The translations under genes were made by a program, and so were the position numbers. From NCBI RefSeq assembly GCF_002831625.1, contig NZ_CP025116.1, forward strand, positions 1,302,001-1,366,000: a DNA stretch of 64,000 nt, written 5' to 3'. The stretch is from Nonlabens sp. MB-3u-79 (lineage in GTDB: Bacteria; Bacteroidota; Bacteroidia; Flavobacteriales; Flavobacteriaceae). The notes below the pieces were generated by a model. That model was not told the origin of the DNA, made no database searches, and saw only the letters and a list, made by a program, of their open reading frames with translations. Numbering within the stretch: the stretch's first letter is position 1; each line of letters starts with the position of its first letter. Below, piece after piece: positions 7,096-17,277 of this stretch.

Positions 7096-8445
7096 CTAGA
7101 TACCAATAATTGCCTTTGCAATCATGAAATAGATCAAAATTCCAAATATGTCGTTACTGGTTGTAATAAATGGGCCTGTAGCGAGTGCCGGATCTATACC
7201 TCTCTTATGTAGAGCGAGTGGAACAAAAGTACCAACTAGTCCAGCCACTATAATGACGGCAAAGAGCGAAATAGAAATAGCAAGGGAGGTAAGAATTTCT
7301 CCTTTAGTAGCAAATGTGTAAGCAAATAAAAGTATGGCTAGTATGACTCCATTTAACATCGCGAGCAATACTTCTTTAATCAAACGATTCCCTATACTCC
7401 CTCTCAAATCATCATTTGCGATACCTTGTACAATGATCGCACTGGATTGCACTCCTACGTTTCCTGCCATAGCGGCTATCAATGGAGTAAAGAAAAATAG
7501 TACGGCGTGCTTTTCAAATATCTCTTCAAAACCACCCATGATTGCCGCGGCACCTATACCACCTAATAGTCCTAGAACCAGCCAAGGCAGTCGCGCTTTA
7601 GTCAATTCTAAAATACTGTCATTTGCTTCAACGTCTTGCGAGATACCACTGGCGAGTTGGTAATCTTTCTCTGCTTCTTCTGTGATAAAATCCATAATAT
7701 CATCAATGGTAATGCGACCTACAAGTCGTTCCAATTCGTCAACCACAGGAATGGCCTCTAAATCGTATTTACGCATGATACGAGAGACTTCTTCTCCAGG
7801 AGTGTTGACGGTTACAAAATCTACTTTAGGAATATAAACGTCTTTTATAGGGGTAGATTCCTTACTGGTTAATAGATCTTTTAAGGAAAGTCTCCCTTTG
7901 AGTTTGTTGTTGTTGTCTACTACATATATGGAATGCACACGAGTCACGTTTTCGGCCTGTGCACGCATTTCACTTACACATCCAGTAACCGTCCAATTCT
8001 CATTAACACGCACCAGCTCTTTTGCCATCAGTCCACCGGCACTGTTTTCGTCAAAACGCAACAGATCCACAATGTCTTCTGCATGTTGTTCATCAATTAT
8101 TTGATTGATTACTTCTTGGGCAATATTATCAGGAAGTTCGTTTAAGATATCTGCCGCATCATCGGTATCCATCTCTTCCAGCTCTTCAGCGATTTCTTTT
8201 GGAGAAAGGGCATTAAGAATGCGATCTCTCTGGTCTTCATCCAGCTCCATTAAAGCTTCAGAAGTTTTTTCTGAATCGAGAAGCTTTACAATATATACAG
8301 CTTGTTCCAGATTGAGTTCATCAATAATTTCTGCGATATCAGCAAAGTGAAGCTCTTCTAAAATGTGTTCCAGCTGTTTACTATCATTGACGTCAATCAG
8401 TGAACGTATCTCTTGTATAAAGTCATTTGTGATGTTAAACTGCAT
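7096..8445 (-). CDS. mgtE: Magnesium transporter MgtE
   Basis: This 449-residue protein has the whole MgtE architecture. Residues 1-125 are the acidic superhelical N domain (runs such as MELDEDQRDRILNALSPKEI and ELEEMDTDDAADILNELPDN). Two CBS domains follow at about 130-255. The C-terminal half holds five membrane helices beginning at LGLLGGIGAAAIMGGFEEI. The pore-lining Asp lies in TTSNDIFGILIYF. MgtE is a Mg2+-gated channel in the inner membrane: Mg2+ bound between the N and CBS domains closes it. In many relatives mgtE follows rsmA; here the two are 33 kb apart. Confidence 0.95.
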   Translation of the reverse strand: MQFNITNDFIQEIRSLIDVNDSKQLEHILEELHFADIAEIIDELNLEQAVYIVKLLDSEKTSEALMELDEDQRDRILNALSPKEIAEELEEMDTDDAADILNELPDNIAQEVINQIIDEQHAEDIVDLLRFDENSAGGLMAKELVRVNENWTVTGCVSEMRAQAENVTRVHSIYVVDNNNKLKGRLSLKDLLTSKESTPIKDVYIPKVDFVTVNTPGEEVSRIMRKYDLEAIPVVDELERLVGRITIDDIMDFITEEAEKDYQLASGISQDVEANDSILELTKARLPWLVLGLLGGIGAAAIMGGFEEIFEKHAVLFFFTPLIAAMAGNVGVQSSAIIVQGIANDDLRGSIGNRLIKEVLLAMLNGVILAILLFAYTFATKGEILTSLAISISLFAVIIVAGLVGTFVPLALHKRGIDPALATGPFITTSNDIFGILIYFMIAKAIIGI

Positions 8446-8462
8446 GGATGAGGCTTATAGGG

Positions 8463-8470
8463 CAAATATA
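8463..8470 (-). promoter_or_regulatory. -7 promoter element of mgtE (TATATTTG)
   Basis: On the minus strand TATATTTG lies 18 bases before the mgtE ATG and matches the TAnnTTTG consensus. No clear TTG element upstream. Confidence 0.5.
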
Positions 8471-8653
8471 AATTTTTGAATAAGAGAAATAGAGTTTTTT
8501 AAAGCAAAATATTTCATGAGTGAGGCCTTAATTAAGTATTTTAATAACTTCTATAGAGCATAGATGAATGTCTATGCTAACTTACTCCAGAGGTAATTTA
8601 CTGCTCCTCTAATACTACCAGCAAATTTTTAACAAAGCTATTTATGAGTTTTA

Positions 8654-11600
8654 TTAACCTACTCCATAAGTGATCCCATACTCGTCTAATAAGGAGAGCA
8701 ACTCGCCACTAACATTTACCTTTTGTAATTTAGCAGACATATCAATCGATATTTTTTCTTCATGATCTTTTAAATTAAAATACAAACGGTGATCTCCTTG
8801 GTGTTTATCTAGTGCTTCCTTTAAAATTTCAATACGCTCTTCTATAACTTCACTTACGTGAAACTCAATGGTTAACTTTTTGGCAGCGCTTGCCATGACG
8901 TCTTGTAACTGTCCCATTTGTGTAAATAGGATACGAGGATCCCTTGGTCTACCCGTATTTTTATCGAGCCATCCTTGTTGAATCTTTACTTTAGCGTGTA
9001 AGAATGAATTTGGTACTAAAAAGTGTCTGAATTTCAAATAGTCCTCACCAAAAATTCTGAATTCGTGAGTCTCATCATAATCTTCCATAGTAAACATCCC
9101 CCAAGGTTTGTTGGCCTTACTCATCATGTGTCTTGCTTCTGTAATCACACCGCAAAAAGTAAGCTCTCTATTGACTAGTGGCTCTAGTTCTTTCATGGCT
9201 GCTAGGTTTGCATTACAAAAGAATTTGATTTCCTTTTTGTAATCGTCTAATGGATGACCAGAAATATAGATTCCTACGACTTCTTTCTCTCTTTTCAATT
9301 TTTCCATCGCACCCCAATCTTCGCAAATGGGTAATTGTGGTTCTGGGATTTGCACATCACTTGCTTCTCCAAATAGGCTCACTTGTGCACTATTTTCATT
9401 TTCTTGAAACTTCTGAGCATATTTCACTACTTGTTCTAAAAATATCTGACCGTTGTCAAATTCATAGAAAAATTGCGCTCTATTATCACCGCCTAAACCG
9501 TCAAAACCACCACTTAAAGCTAGCGCTTCAAAAGACTTTTTATTTGCAGTTCGCAAGTCGATACGCTTTGCCATATCAAAGATACTTTTGTAATGGCCCT
9601 CTTTTCTATTATCTATAATGGTCATTACAGCACCATGGCCTAATCCTTTTACAGCTCCCATCCCAAAACGAATTGCTCCTTTAGGGTTAACGGTAAATTT
9701 ATAATTGGATTCATTCACATCTGGACCTAGCACATCAAGTCCCATACGACGGCATTCATCCATGAACTTCGTCACATCTTTGATTTGGTTCATGTTATTA
9801 GAAAGGGTTGCTGCCATAAATTCAGCGCCGTAATTTGCTTTTAAATAAGCCGTTTGGTAAGCGATCCATGCATAACAAGTGGAGTGTGACTTGTTAAAGG
9901 CATAAGAAGCAAATGCTTCCCAGTCTTTCCATACCTTTTCTAAAATGGTACGGTCATGTCCGTTTGCTTCACCAGCATCTAGGAATTGGGGCTTCATTTT
10001 TTGAAGTGTGGCCATTTGTTTTTTACCCATAGCTTTTCTCAAAACATCGGCATCACCCTTGGAGAAATTGGCTAGTTTTTGAGACAGTAACATTACTTGC
10101 TCTTGATACACCGTAATACCATAAGTTTCCTTCAGGTATTCTTCCATGGCATCTAGATCATAAACAATGTCTTTACGACCGTGTTTACGATCAATAAATT
10201 CTGGGATATATTCTAATGGCCCCGGTCTATACAAAGCGTTCATCGCGATAAGATCGGCAAACTGGGTAGGTTTGAGTTCTCGCATATACTTTTGCATCCC
10301 GACACTTTCATACTGGAAAATAGCAGTTGTTTCTCCACGCTGGAACAGCTCGTAGGTTTTCTCGTCATCTAGCGGGATGGACTCTATATCCAGTGCTATT
10401 CCATGGCGTTCTTTTATAATGGCGACTGTATCCTTGATTTGGCTTAAGGTTTTTAACCCTAAGAAGTCCATTTTCAACAATCCAGCACTTTCTACAACTT
10501 CGTTATCAAACTGAGTGACATAAAGATCAGAATTCTTTGCTGTTGCTACAGGAACAAAGTTGGTCAGATCATCTGGTGTAATGATCACTCCACAGGCATG
10601 AACACCGGTATTTCTGACAGAACCTTCAAGAATTCGAGCTTGTTTTAAGGTCTCGGCAGTTAGGTCATTTCCAGCGGCGAGGCTTCTTAGTTCTCTCACC
10701 ATATCAGCATCATCTCCACGGAATTTTCCACTGATTTCATTATCTGCTAAGGCAAAAATATTTTTAAGTTTAGCAAAATCAGGTATTAATTTTGCCACAC
10801 GATCTGCATCTTGTAGCGGCAGATCGAGCGCTCTTGCAGTGTCTCTTATGGATGACTTTGCTGCCATGGTTCCATAAGTTATAATTTGCGCTACTTGAGA
10901 GGAACCGTATTTTTCAATAACGTAATCCATTACTTTATATCGATTTTCATCATCAAAATCAATATCAATATCGGGCATGGACACTCGATCTGGATTTAGA
11001 AAACGCTCAAAAAGTAAGTCGTAGTGAATGGGGTCTACATTTGTAATTTTCAAACAATAAGCCACGGCACTACCAGCAGCAGATCCACGTCCTGGGCCTA
11101 CGGCGACATCCATTTCTCGTGCGGCCTTTATAAAATCCCAAACGATCAAGAAATAACCCGGATAACCCGTATTCTGAATAACGCTCAATTCAAAATCGAG
11201 ACGTTCCTTAATTTCATCTCCAAAGTCTTCTCCGTAGCGCATTTTAGCACCTTCATAAGTAAGATGTTTTAAATAGGCATTTTCTCCGTTTTTAGTTTTT
11301 GCGCTGGCGTCATTGATATCTATAAACTCTTCAGGGATATCAAAAGCTGGAAGTAATACATCTCTAGCGAGTTCATAAGCTTCCACTTTATCAACGACTT
11401 CTTGTACATTCAGGATGGCTTCTGGTAAATCTTTAAAGAGTTCTTTCATCTCTTGTGCAGACTTGTAGTAATATTCTTGGTTAGGTAATCCATAACGATA
11501 CCCTCGTCCACGGCCTATAGGTGTTGCTTGTTTCTCATTATCTTTTACACAAAGTAAAATGTCGTGAGCATTAGCATCTTCTTTATGGACGTAATAGGTG

Positions 11601-13006
11601 TTGTTAGTAGCGACAATTTTTACATCGTGCTTGCGTGCAAAGTTGATCAGTACTTCATTGGCACGATTTTCATCTTCTTGACCATGGCGCATTACTTCTA
11701 TATAAAGATCATCACCGAAGTGTTTTTTCCACCACAACAAAGCTTCTTCAGCTTGATTTTCTCCTAGATTCAAGATTTTAGAAGGAACTTCACCATACAT
11801 GTTTCCGGTAAGGACAATAAGGTCTTCCTTAAATTCTTCAATCAGTTTTTTATCTACTCTAGGCATATAGTAAAACCCTTCCGTATAGGCTTTACTCGCC
11901 ATTTTTGCTAGATTGTGATAGCCGTTTTTGTTTTTGGCAAGAATCACGATCTGGTATCCATTATCCTTGTGTGTACGATCGTGCATGTCTTCACATACTT
12001 GAAACTCACAACCTATGATAGGTTTTATAGGTTCCCGACGCTCGCCATCTTCATTATCAACCAGACTTGCATTATGTGCTTTTACCGCTCGTACAAAATG
12101 AAACGCGCCCATCATATTGGCATGATCGGTCATGGTTACTGCAAGCATATTATTTGCCGCGGCTGCCTCTACCAGATCTTTTACACTTGCTGTAGATTGT
12201 AATATAGAAAACTGACTGTGACTATGTAGATGTGCAAATTTTGCGTCGCTTAATTCATTTAGATTTTCCTTAATTTCTTCTTTAGAAATTTCTGGACTTT
12301 CATCAGTGTTGAGTTTTTCAGATGCTTTTTTAAGGTTGACATGGTTGATGCCTACAGCAGTAATGGTGGAAGGGTTGCTTTCGCGAAAGCGTGCAAAAAA
12401 GCCATCTTCAAAGCCTAATTTTTCTAGCGAGTAATGCCCTTTTCTAAGCAATTCTAAAAAACAGCGAGTTGTTGCTTCTACATCTGCCGTGGCGTTATGA
12501 GCATCTCCAAATGGCTGATTAAAAAGAAACTGATGTAACTCGGTAAGTGTAGGCAATTTAAATTTACCATACCGGCCTCCTGGAATCTGACATAAATTTG
12601 CTGTTTGTTCGGTACAAGTGTCAAGAACTGGAAGCTCTTGTAAGTCGTTGCCTATTTGAGCACGTACAAACTCAGATCCGGTAACATTTAAGTCAAATTT
12701 TAAATTTTGACCGACTACAAATTTTGTTTTACTTAGAGCGATGTTGAATTTTGCCAACATCTCTGCAAGCGGTATTCCTTCTTTCTGAGCAAGTGCTGTA
12801 GAAATACCGTGAATACGCTCTGCATCGTAAGGAATATCAAAACCATCAGGTTGTATCAAGTAGTCTTGAGCCTCGATCAAATTTCCCATCTCATCGTGTA
12901 ACTGCCAGGCAATTTGTATCACCCGTGGCCAGTTATCTGTATCTGTATAAGGCGCATCCCAGCGTTTAGGCAATCCAGTGGTTTCGGTGTCAAAGATGAG
13001 ATACAT
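8654..13006 (-). CDS. dnaE: DNA polymerase III alpha subunit with N-terminal proofreading exonuclease domain
   Basis: This 1450-residue replicative polymerase carries a DEDDh (DnaQ/RNase T-type) 3'-5' exonuclease at its front. The first motif is FDTETTG at residues 5-11, with a HNATADVEAT block near 170. A variable linker at about 205-250 leads to the PHP domain (HLHSHSQFSILQST, about residue 262). The polymerase core follows, with catalytic Asp residues in SMPDIDIDFDDENR at about 677-685 and the GPGRGSAAGS block before it. The tail holds the helix-hairpin-helix and OB regions. Ordinary DnaE is about 1160 residues, so the extra length is the exonuclease plus linker. One palindrome copy sits in the linker and is translated RFRES. 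It starts from an ATG with no neighbour closer than the repeat gap. Confidence 0.95.
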   Translation of the reverse strand: MYLIFDTETTGLPKRWDAPYTDTDNWPRVIQIAWQLHDEMGNLIEAQDYLIQPDGFDIPYDAERIHGISTALAQKEGIPLAEMLAKFNIALSKTKFVVGQNLKFDLNVTGSEFVRAQIGNDLQELPVLDTCTEQTANLCQIPGGRYGKFKLPTLTELHQFLFNQPFGDAHNATADVEATTRCFLELLRKGHYSLEKLGFEDGFFARFRESNPSTITAVGINHVNLKKASEKLNTDESPEISKEEIKENLNELSDAKFAHLHSHSQFSILQSTASVKDLVEAAAANNMLAVTMTDHANMMGAFHFVRAVKAHNASLVDNEDGERREPIKPIIGCEFQVCEDMHDRTHKDNGYQIVILAKNKNGYHNLAKMASKAYTEGFYYMPRVDKKLIEEFKEDLIVLTGNMYGEVPSKILNLGENQAEEALLWWKKHFGDDLYIEVMRHGQEDENRANEVLINFARKHDVKIVATNNTYYVHKEDANAHDILLCVKDNEKQATPIGRGRGYRYGLPNQEYYYKSAQEMKELFKDLPEAILNVQEVVDKVEAYELARDVLLPAFDIPEEFIDINDASAKTKNGENAYLKHLTYEGAKMRYGEDFGDEIKERLDFELSVIQNTGYPGYFLIVWDFIKAAREMDVAVGPGRGSAAGSAVAYCLKITNVDPIHYDLLFERFLNPDRVSMPDIDIDFDDENRYKVMDYVIEKYGSSQVAQIITYGTMAAKSSIRDTARALDLPLQDADRVAKLIPDFAKLKNIFALADNEISGKFRGDDADMVRELRSLAAGNDLTAETLKQARILEGSVRNTGVHACGVIITPDDLTNFVPVATAKNSDLYVTQFDNEVVESAGLLKMDFLGLKTLSQIKDTVAIIKERHGIALDIESIPLDDEKTYELFQRGETTAIFQYESVGMQKYMRELKPTQFADLIAMNALYRPGPLEYIPEFIDRKHGRKDIVYDLDAMEEYLKETYGITVYQEQVMLLSQKLANFSKGDADVLRKAMGKKQMATLQKMKPQFLDAGEANGHDRTILEKVWKDWEAFASYAFNKSHSTCYAWIAYQTAYLKANYGAEFMAATLSNNMNQIKDVTKFMDECRRMGLDVLGPDVNESNYKFTVNPKGAIRFGMGAVKGLGHGAVMTIIDNRKEGHYKSIFDMAKRIDLRTANKKSFEALALSGGFDGLGGDNRAQFFYEFDNGQIFLEQVVKYAQKFQENENSAQVSLFGEASDVQIPEPQLPICEDWGAMEKLKREKEVVGIYISGHPLDDYKKEIKFFCNANLAAMKELEPLVNRELTFCGVITEARHMMSKANKPWGMFTMEDYDETHEFRIFGEDYLKFRHFLVPNSFLHAKVKIQQGWLDKNTGRPRDPRILFTQMGQLQDVMASAAKKLTIEFHVSEVIEERIEILKEALDKHQGDHRLYFNLKDHEEKISIDMSAKLQKVNVSGELLSLLDEYGITYGVG
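12377..12391 (+). repeat. Palindromic word GCTTTCGCGAAAGCG, copy 2 (inside dnaE)
   Basis: 15 of 16 positions of the palindrome; the left outer base is T and the right flank is TGC. It encodes RFRES in the dnaE linker near residue 207, outside the conserved domains. Confidence 0.9.
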
Positions 13007-13182
13007 GTGTGTAATTTATGAAGCGTTAATAGCAAGATGATGAAGTCCTAAAACAAAAATGATACTTCTTTCAAAAGTCTGTATAACAGATACTTGAATC
13101 TAAATAAAAATTTCACTTCAGGATTTTAAATATAGGTATTTGAACTGCTTTTTGAAAGCCGAGTTATGAACAGTTTTGAACC

Positions 13183-13566
13183 TTTTTGTTCCCCGGCCCA
13201 AAAGGGTGTGGAAACTTTGGAATGCCAGTTCGAGCGAAAGTCGAGAACGTTTTAATAGTTCTGAGATGGAGTCCAGTAGATTCCGCATCTAGTGCGGAGC
13301 TTCAGCGTTTCAAGTTCGAGTTCAAGTTCAAGTTCAAAAGTTTCCATTCCTCGGACTTGAAGGGTTTGGAAACTTTAGGATGCCAGTTCGAGCGAAAGTC
13401 GAGAACGTTTTAATAGCTCTGAGATGGAGTCCAGCAGATTCCGCATCTAGTGTGGAAATTCAGAGTTTCGAGTTCGAGTTCGAGTTCAAGTTCAAGTTCA
13501 AAAGTTTCCATTCCTCGGACTTGAAGGGTTTGGAAACTTTAGGATGCCAGTTCGAGCGAAAGATAG
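13183..13566. repeat. Tandem repeat array, 2.4 copies of about 158-164 bp, with internal GAGTTC/AAGTTC hexamers
   Basis: Copies run 13183-13340, 13341-13504 and 13505-13566 (partial). Copy 2 is six bases longer because its hexamer tract (TTCGAG/TTCAAG units, near 13466-13501) has one more unit than copy 1 (near 13311-13335). All copies share TGCCAGTTCGAGCGAAAG and, in copies 1 and 2, a GAGATGGAGTCCAG block. Long plus-strand open frames across it repeat the same peptide and are artefacts. The remaining 13007-13182 of this 633-base gap shows no feature I can name. Confidence 0.85.
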
Positions 13567-13585
13567 TTGCGATAGAGTACAAACA

Positions 13586-13616
13586 TAAAAAAGCCCGACC
13601 AAAAATTGATCGGGCT
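13586..13616 (-). terminator. Rho-independent terminator after the four-helix-bundle gene
   Basis: On the minus strand AGCCCGATC pairs with GGTCGGGCT around an A/T-rich loop and is followed by a T run. It is 24 bases past the gene stop. Confidence 0.85.
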
Positions 13617-13639
13617 CAAAAGGATGAATTGATCCTTTA

Positions 13640-14086
13640 TTATGCTATTTCTTCCATTGCTGTTACTCTACTCAACGAATTTAAAATAGTATTTCGGTGC
13701 GAAGTCAGCATGTTTTTGGTCGACGGAGGTAAAGCTGTTTCTGAAATGATGGAATTGTATTCTTCTAGAGCTGTTTTTTCTCCACGAATGGCTTCTTCTA
13801 AAATCGCTTCTTCATTATTAGTAGAAAAGGCAGATTTAAATTTCATCCACGTGCGGTGTGCATCTCCTTTTAAACTTGTTCCTTTATCGGGACTTTCTCC
13901 ATAATTTCTAATCTCTTCTTTTAATTCATGTCCGAAGTTATATCGTTCCTGAGCTTGATCAGTGAAGAAATCTTTTATTCTACTACTATTTACTTTGTCT
14001 TTGGCTAATTTATATCCAGCCTCTGCATCGTAGTTCTTGGTTAGTAAATCGTTTAATTTTTCTGACACTTCTTTTGTGTACTTCAT
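13640..14086 (-). CDS. PA2169-family four-helix-bundle protein (DUF2383-like)
   Basis: This 148-residue soluble protein is built of four amphipathic helices, with the ferritin-like pattern of a D/E-rich first helix (LLTKNYDAEAGYKLAKDKVN), a YNFGHELKEEIRNYG second helix, an FKSAFSTNNEEAILEEAIRG third and a closing NMLTSHRNTI helix. This matches the PA2169/DUF2383 family, whose members are often stress-induced; a biochemical function is not established. It is monocistronic, with its own terminator. The 440-base upstream gap up to nrdA holds no recognisable promoter word. Confidence 0.72.
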   Translation of the reverse strand: MKYTKEVSEKLNDLLTKNYDAEAGYKLAKDKVNSSRIKDFFTDQAQERYNFGHELKEEIRNYGESPDKGTSLKGDAHRTWMKFKSAFSTNNEEAILEEAIRGEKTALEEYNSIISETALPPSTKNMLTSHRNTILNSLSRVTAMEEIA

Positions 14087-14471
14087 TGTATTCGTTTGTA
14101 TGGTTTATATATGTCGAGAACATAAGTATAACAGGGAGTTTCAAACGAACTTTTGTGACAGGTTTAGTTCTAACTTAATATAGAATTAAGGTTTTTCCTG
14201 TACATAGGTAGTGTTGTTAAGGGATTTAACTTAATAAAATAATGGTTTTGTAAATAGAAGAGGCTTTATGGATCTCTTAAAGAGCACCTCTATCTTATGA
14301 AACCCCAGACGGAATAGTTAACTCTCTTCAATAGGTCAGTTAAGACTGGAAAGGATTAGTTTCTTGTTAAGTGCGTTATGGCAGTAGTAAGTGGTTGCCA
14401 AACTTCTATATTCTAGATTTCACACCTTCTTCTTTTTTTGATACCGAAATCAAGCTAAAACTCCTATAATT
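14087..14471. other. Non-coding gap between the four-helix-bundle gene and nrdA
   Basis: No credible open frame on either strand. A weak two-part inverted repeat (AGAGGCTTTA with TAAAG...CCTCT, about 14248-14293) could fold. Otherwise I see only A/T-rich sequence that should contain the promoter of the leftward gene. Confidence 0.5.
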
Positions 14472-14504
14472 AAAAAAAGCCCGATCATATGATCGGGCTT
14501 TTTT
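14472..14504 (-). terminator. Bidirectional rho-independent terminator after nrdA
   Basis: AAAAAAAGCCCGATCATATG continues into GATCGGGCTTTTTT: a perfect stem with A and T runs on both sides, 23 bases past the nrdA stop. Confidence 0.9.
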
Positions 14505-14526
14505 AGGTTGAAATAAATAGACAGTT

Positions 14527-17130
14527 TTATGAACCACACATCTCGCAGTCGTCACCATTGCTGGCTGCCTCTTTAGCACGTTGAAGAATTAATCTGTATT
14601 CGTCAGCACTCATTTCTTCGGTCTCTGTAACTACATTAGTATCTACAATCGGCTTGGATTCATTCATCACTTTTGCAGCCGCAGGAGCACTATCATCTAC
14701 AAACAAAGTTTGTGGATGATTCACTTGTTCTACAGCTTTTGGTTGTGTTGGAGCTGATTCTTGTGATTGCTTTTGTGTTCTCAACGTATTTGCAGCTTGT
14801 GTCGGTGCTGTATTGTTGATTACAGGAAGTTCTACTGGTGCAGCAACTGGCACTGCTTTCTTTTCTTTAGTAACGGTAAACTTGATTGCGTCTACTGCTG
14901 CTTTAGTTCTCAAATAGTACATTCCAGTCTTCAAACCGCTCTTCCATGCATAAAAGTGCATTGAAGTCAATTTAGAAGTGGTTACGTTTTCCATAAACAA
15001 GTTCAAAGATTGTGATTGGTCAATAAAGTAACCTCTTTCACGAGACATATCGATAATGTCTTTCATCTTCAATTCCCAAACTGTTTTGTAGAGTTCTTTG
15101 ATATCCTCTGGAATTCCTTCTATTGCTTGAATGGAACCATTGTTTCTCATAATGGCATTCTTCAAGCCGTCATCCCAAAGTCCCAGATCAACTAGGTCTT
15201 TCAATAAGTGTTTGTTCACTACAATAAATTCTCCAGAAAGAGTTCTACGCGTATAGATGTTAGAAGTATAAGGTTCAAAGGCTTCATTGTTTCCAAGAAT
15301 CTGAGAAGTACTTGCAGTAGGCATAGGTGCTACAAGAAGCGAGTTTCTCACTCCGTGCTCCATAACTTGCTTTCTCAATTCGGCCCAATTCCATCGACCG
15401 CTTAAATCGCTATCATTTACATTCCACATATTGTACTGGAATTCTCCTTGTGACATTGGAGAGCCAGCAAATGTAGAATAAGGACCTTCTTCTTGTGCCA
15501 ATTCTACAGAAGCTTCACAAGCTGCAAAATAAAGAGTCTCAAAAATGTCAGAGTTCAATTTTTTTGCTTCGTCACAGGTAAATGGAAGTCGCAACATGAT
15601 AAAAGCATCTGCAAGACCTTGAATACCTAAACCTATAGGTCTGTGGCGCATGTTAGAGTTTTCAGCTTCTTTCACCGGGTAATAGTTGCGGTCTATTACT
15701 TTGTTTAAATTGCGAGTAACTCTTTTAGTTACTTTATATAAAGCTTTGTGATCAAAAGCGCCATCTTTTACAAACATAGGTAGCGCAATAGAGGCAAGGT
15801 TACATACAGCAACTTCATCTGGAGAAGTATACTCCATGATCTCTGTACACAGGTTAGAAGACCTGATGGTACCTAAGTTTTTTTGATTGGACTTATTGTT
15901 TGCAGCATCCTTGTAAAGCATGTAAGGAGTACCAGTTTCAATTTGAGATTCTAATATTTTATCCCAAAGTTCGCGAGCTTGAATCGTCTTGCGACCTTTT
16001 CCTTCTTCTTCATATTTGGTATAAAGTGCTTCAAACTCATCTCCGTAAACGTTGTAAAGATTAGGACATTCATGAGGACACATTAAGGTCCACGTACTGT
16101 TGGTCTCTACTCTTTTCATAAAAAGGTCTGACATCCACATGGCATAGAATAAGTCACGCGCACGCATCTCTTCTTTACCGTGGTTTTTCTTAAGATCTAA
16201 GAAGTCAAAAATATCTGCGTGCCATGGCTCCATATAAATAGCAAAAGAACCTTTACGTTTTCCTCCACCTTGATCCACATAACGAGCAGTATCATTATAT
16301 ACTTTTAACATCGGAACAATTCCATTAGAGGTTCCATTTGTACCACCTATGTAAGAACCTCTTGCACGTATGTTGTGGATAGACAAACCTATTCCGCCAG
16401 CACTTTGAGAAATCTTAGCGGTTTGTTTTAAGGTATCGTAAATACCTTCTATACTATCATCTTGCATGGTTAATAAGAAACAAGAAGACATTTGAGGTTT
16501 TGGCGTACCTGCATTAAACAAAGTAGGTGTTGCATGAGTAAAGAACTTTTTAGACATCAACTCATAGGTTTCTATGGCTGCATCCAGATCATCAATATGT
16601 ATACCTACAGACACACGCATCAACATGTGCTGTGGTCGCTCAGCAATCTGACCGTCTATCTTTAATAAATAACTACGCTCTAATGTTTTAAACCCAAAGT
16701 AATCGTACCCAAAATCACGATTATAGATGATAGCCGAGTTCAAGCGGTCGGCATTATCTTGAATTACTTGATACACCTCATCAGAAATCATAGGTGCTTT
16801 TTTCTCTGTACGTGGATTCACATATTCATACAAGTCTGTTACTACGTCAGTAAAAGTCTTTTTGGTATTTTTATGTAAGTTAGATACGGAGATGCGTGCC
16901 GCTAGTCTAGCATAATCTGGATGTGCAGTCGTCATGGTAGCCGCAGTCTCTGCAGCAAGGTTATCCAATTCACTTGTAGTAACACCATCATATAATCCGT
17001 CGATAACACGCATGGCAACTTTTACAGGGTCTACATGATCACTTAGTCCATAACATAATTTACGCACTCTTGCTGTGATCTTGTCGAACATTACTGGCTC
17101 CTTGTGGCCGTCTCTTTTTACTACAAACAT
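14527..17130 (-). CDS. nrdA: Ribonucleoside-diphosphate reductase, alpha (catalytic) subunit, class Ia
   Basis: This 867-residue subunit reduces ribonucleoside diphosphates to deoxy forms using the radical supplied by NrdB. Residues 1-90 are an ATP-cone regulatory domain ([20 protein letters not shown]). The core holds the conserved PQMSSCFLL cysteine segment, [20 protein letters not shown] and the active-site segment [13 protein letters not shown]. The C-terminus is DDCEMCGS, giving the CxxC pair that shuttles reducing equivalents. Between the core and that tail lies about 80 residues of Gln/Ala/Pro/Thr-rich low-complexity sequence, an elongated flexible tether. nrdB lies upstream on the same strand with a 147-base gap, so the order is nrdB-nrdA and the two are probably one transcription unit. 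Confidence 0.96.
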   Translation of the reverse strand: MFVVKRDGHKEPVMFDKITARVRKLCYGLSDHVDPVKVAMRVIDGLYDGVTTSELDNLAAETAATMTTAHPDYARLAARISVSNLHKNTKKTFTDVVTDLYEYVNPRTEKKAPMISDEVYQVIQDNADRLNSAIIYNRDFGYDYFGFKTLERSYLLKIDGQIAERPQHMLMRVSVGIHIDDLDAAIETYELMSKKFFTHATPTLFNAGTPKPQMSSCFLLTMQDDSIEGIYDTLKQTAKISQSAGGIGLSIHNIRARGSYIGGTNGTSNGIVPMLKVYNDTARYVDQGGGKRKGSFAIYMEPWHADIFDFLDLKKNHGKEEMRARDLFYAMWMSDLFMKRVETNSTWTLMCPHECPNLYNVYGDEFEALYTKYEEEGKGRKTIQARELWDKILESQIETGTPYMLYKDAANNKSNQKNLGTIRSSNLCTEIMEYTSPDEVAVCNLASIALPMFVKDGAFDHKALYKVTKRVTRNLNKVIDRNYYPVKEAENSNMRHRPIGLGIQGLADAFIMLRLPFTCDEAKKLNSDIFETLYFAACEASVELAQEEGPYSTFAGSPMSQGEFQYNMWNVNDSDLSGRWNWAELRKQVMEHGVRNSLLVAPMPTASTSQILGNNEAFEPYTSNIYTRRTLSGEFIVVNKHLLKDLVDLGLWDDGLKNAIMRNNGSIQAIEGIPEDIKELYKTVWELKMKDIIDMSRERGYFIDQSQSLNLFMENVTTSKLTSMHFYAWKSGLKTGMYYLRTKAAVDAIKFTVTKEKKAVPVAAPVELPVINNTAPTQAANTLRTQKQSQESAPTQPKAVEQVNHPQTLFVDDSAPAAAKVMNESKPIVDTNVVTETEEMSADEYRLILQRAKEAASNGDDCEMCGS

Positions 17131-17277
17131 ATTGAACTCGTTTTTTGGGTGGAGAGATAAGGAGGCTACTCCCTGTCTCGAACAATTGGGTTAACACTTG
17201 TGAAAATATCTTGAAATATTTTCTAAACTATATATAAAACAGTCGGTTGACTGTGGGGTTTTTAAAAGGGCTTCTGT

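Noticed and set aside
13186..13904. Two plus-strand open frames (13186-13413 and 13380-13904)
   Set aside because: They are produced by the tandem repeat and its hexamers, repeat the same peptide, and the second runs antisense through the four-helix-bundle gene.
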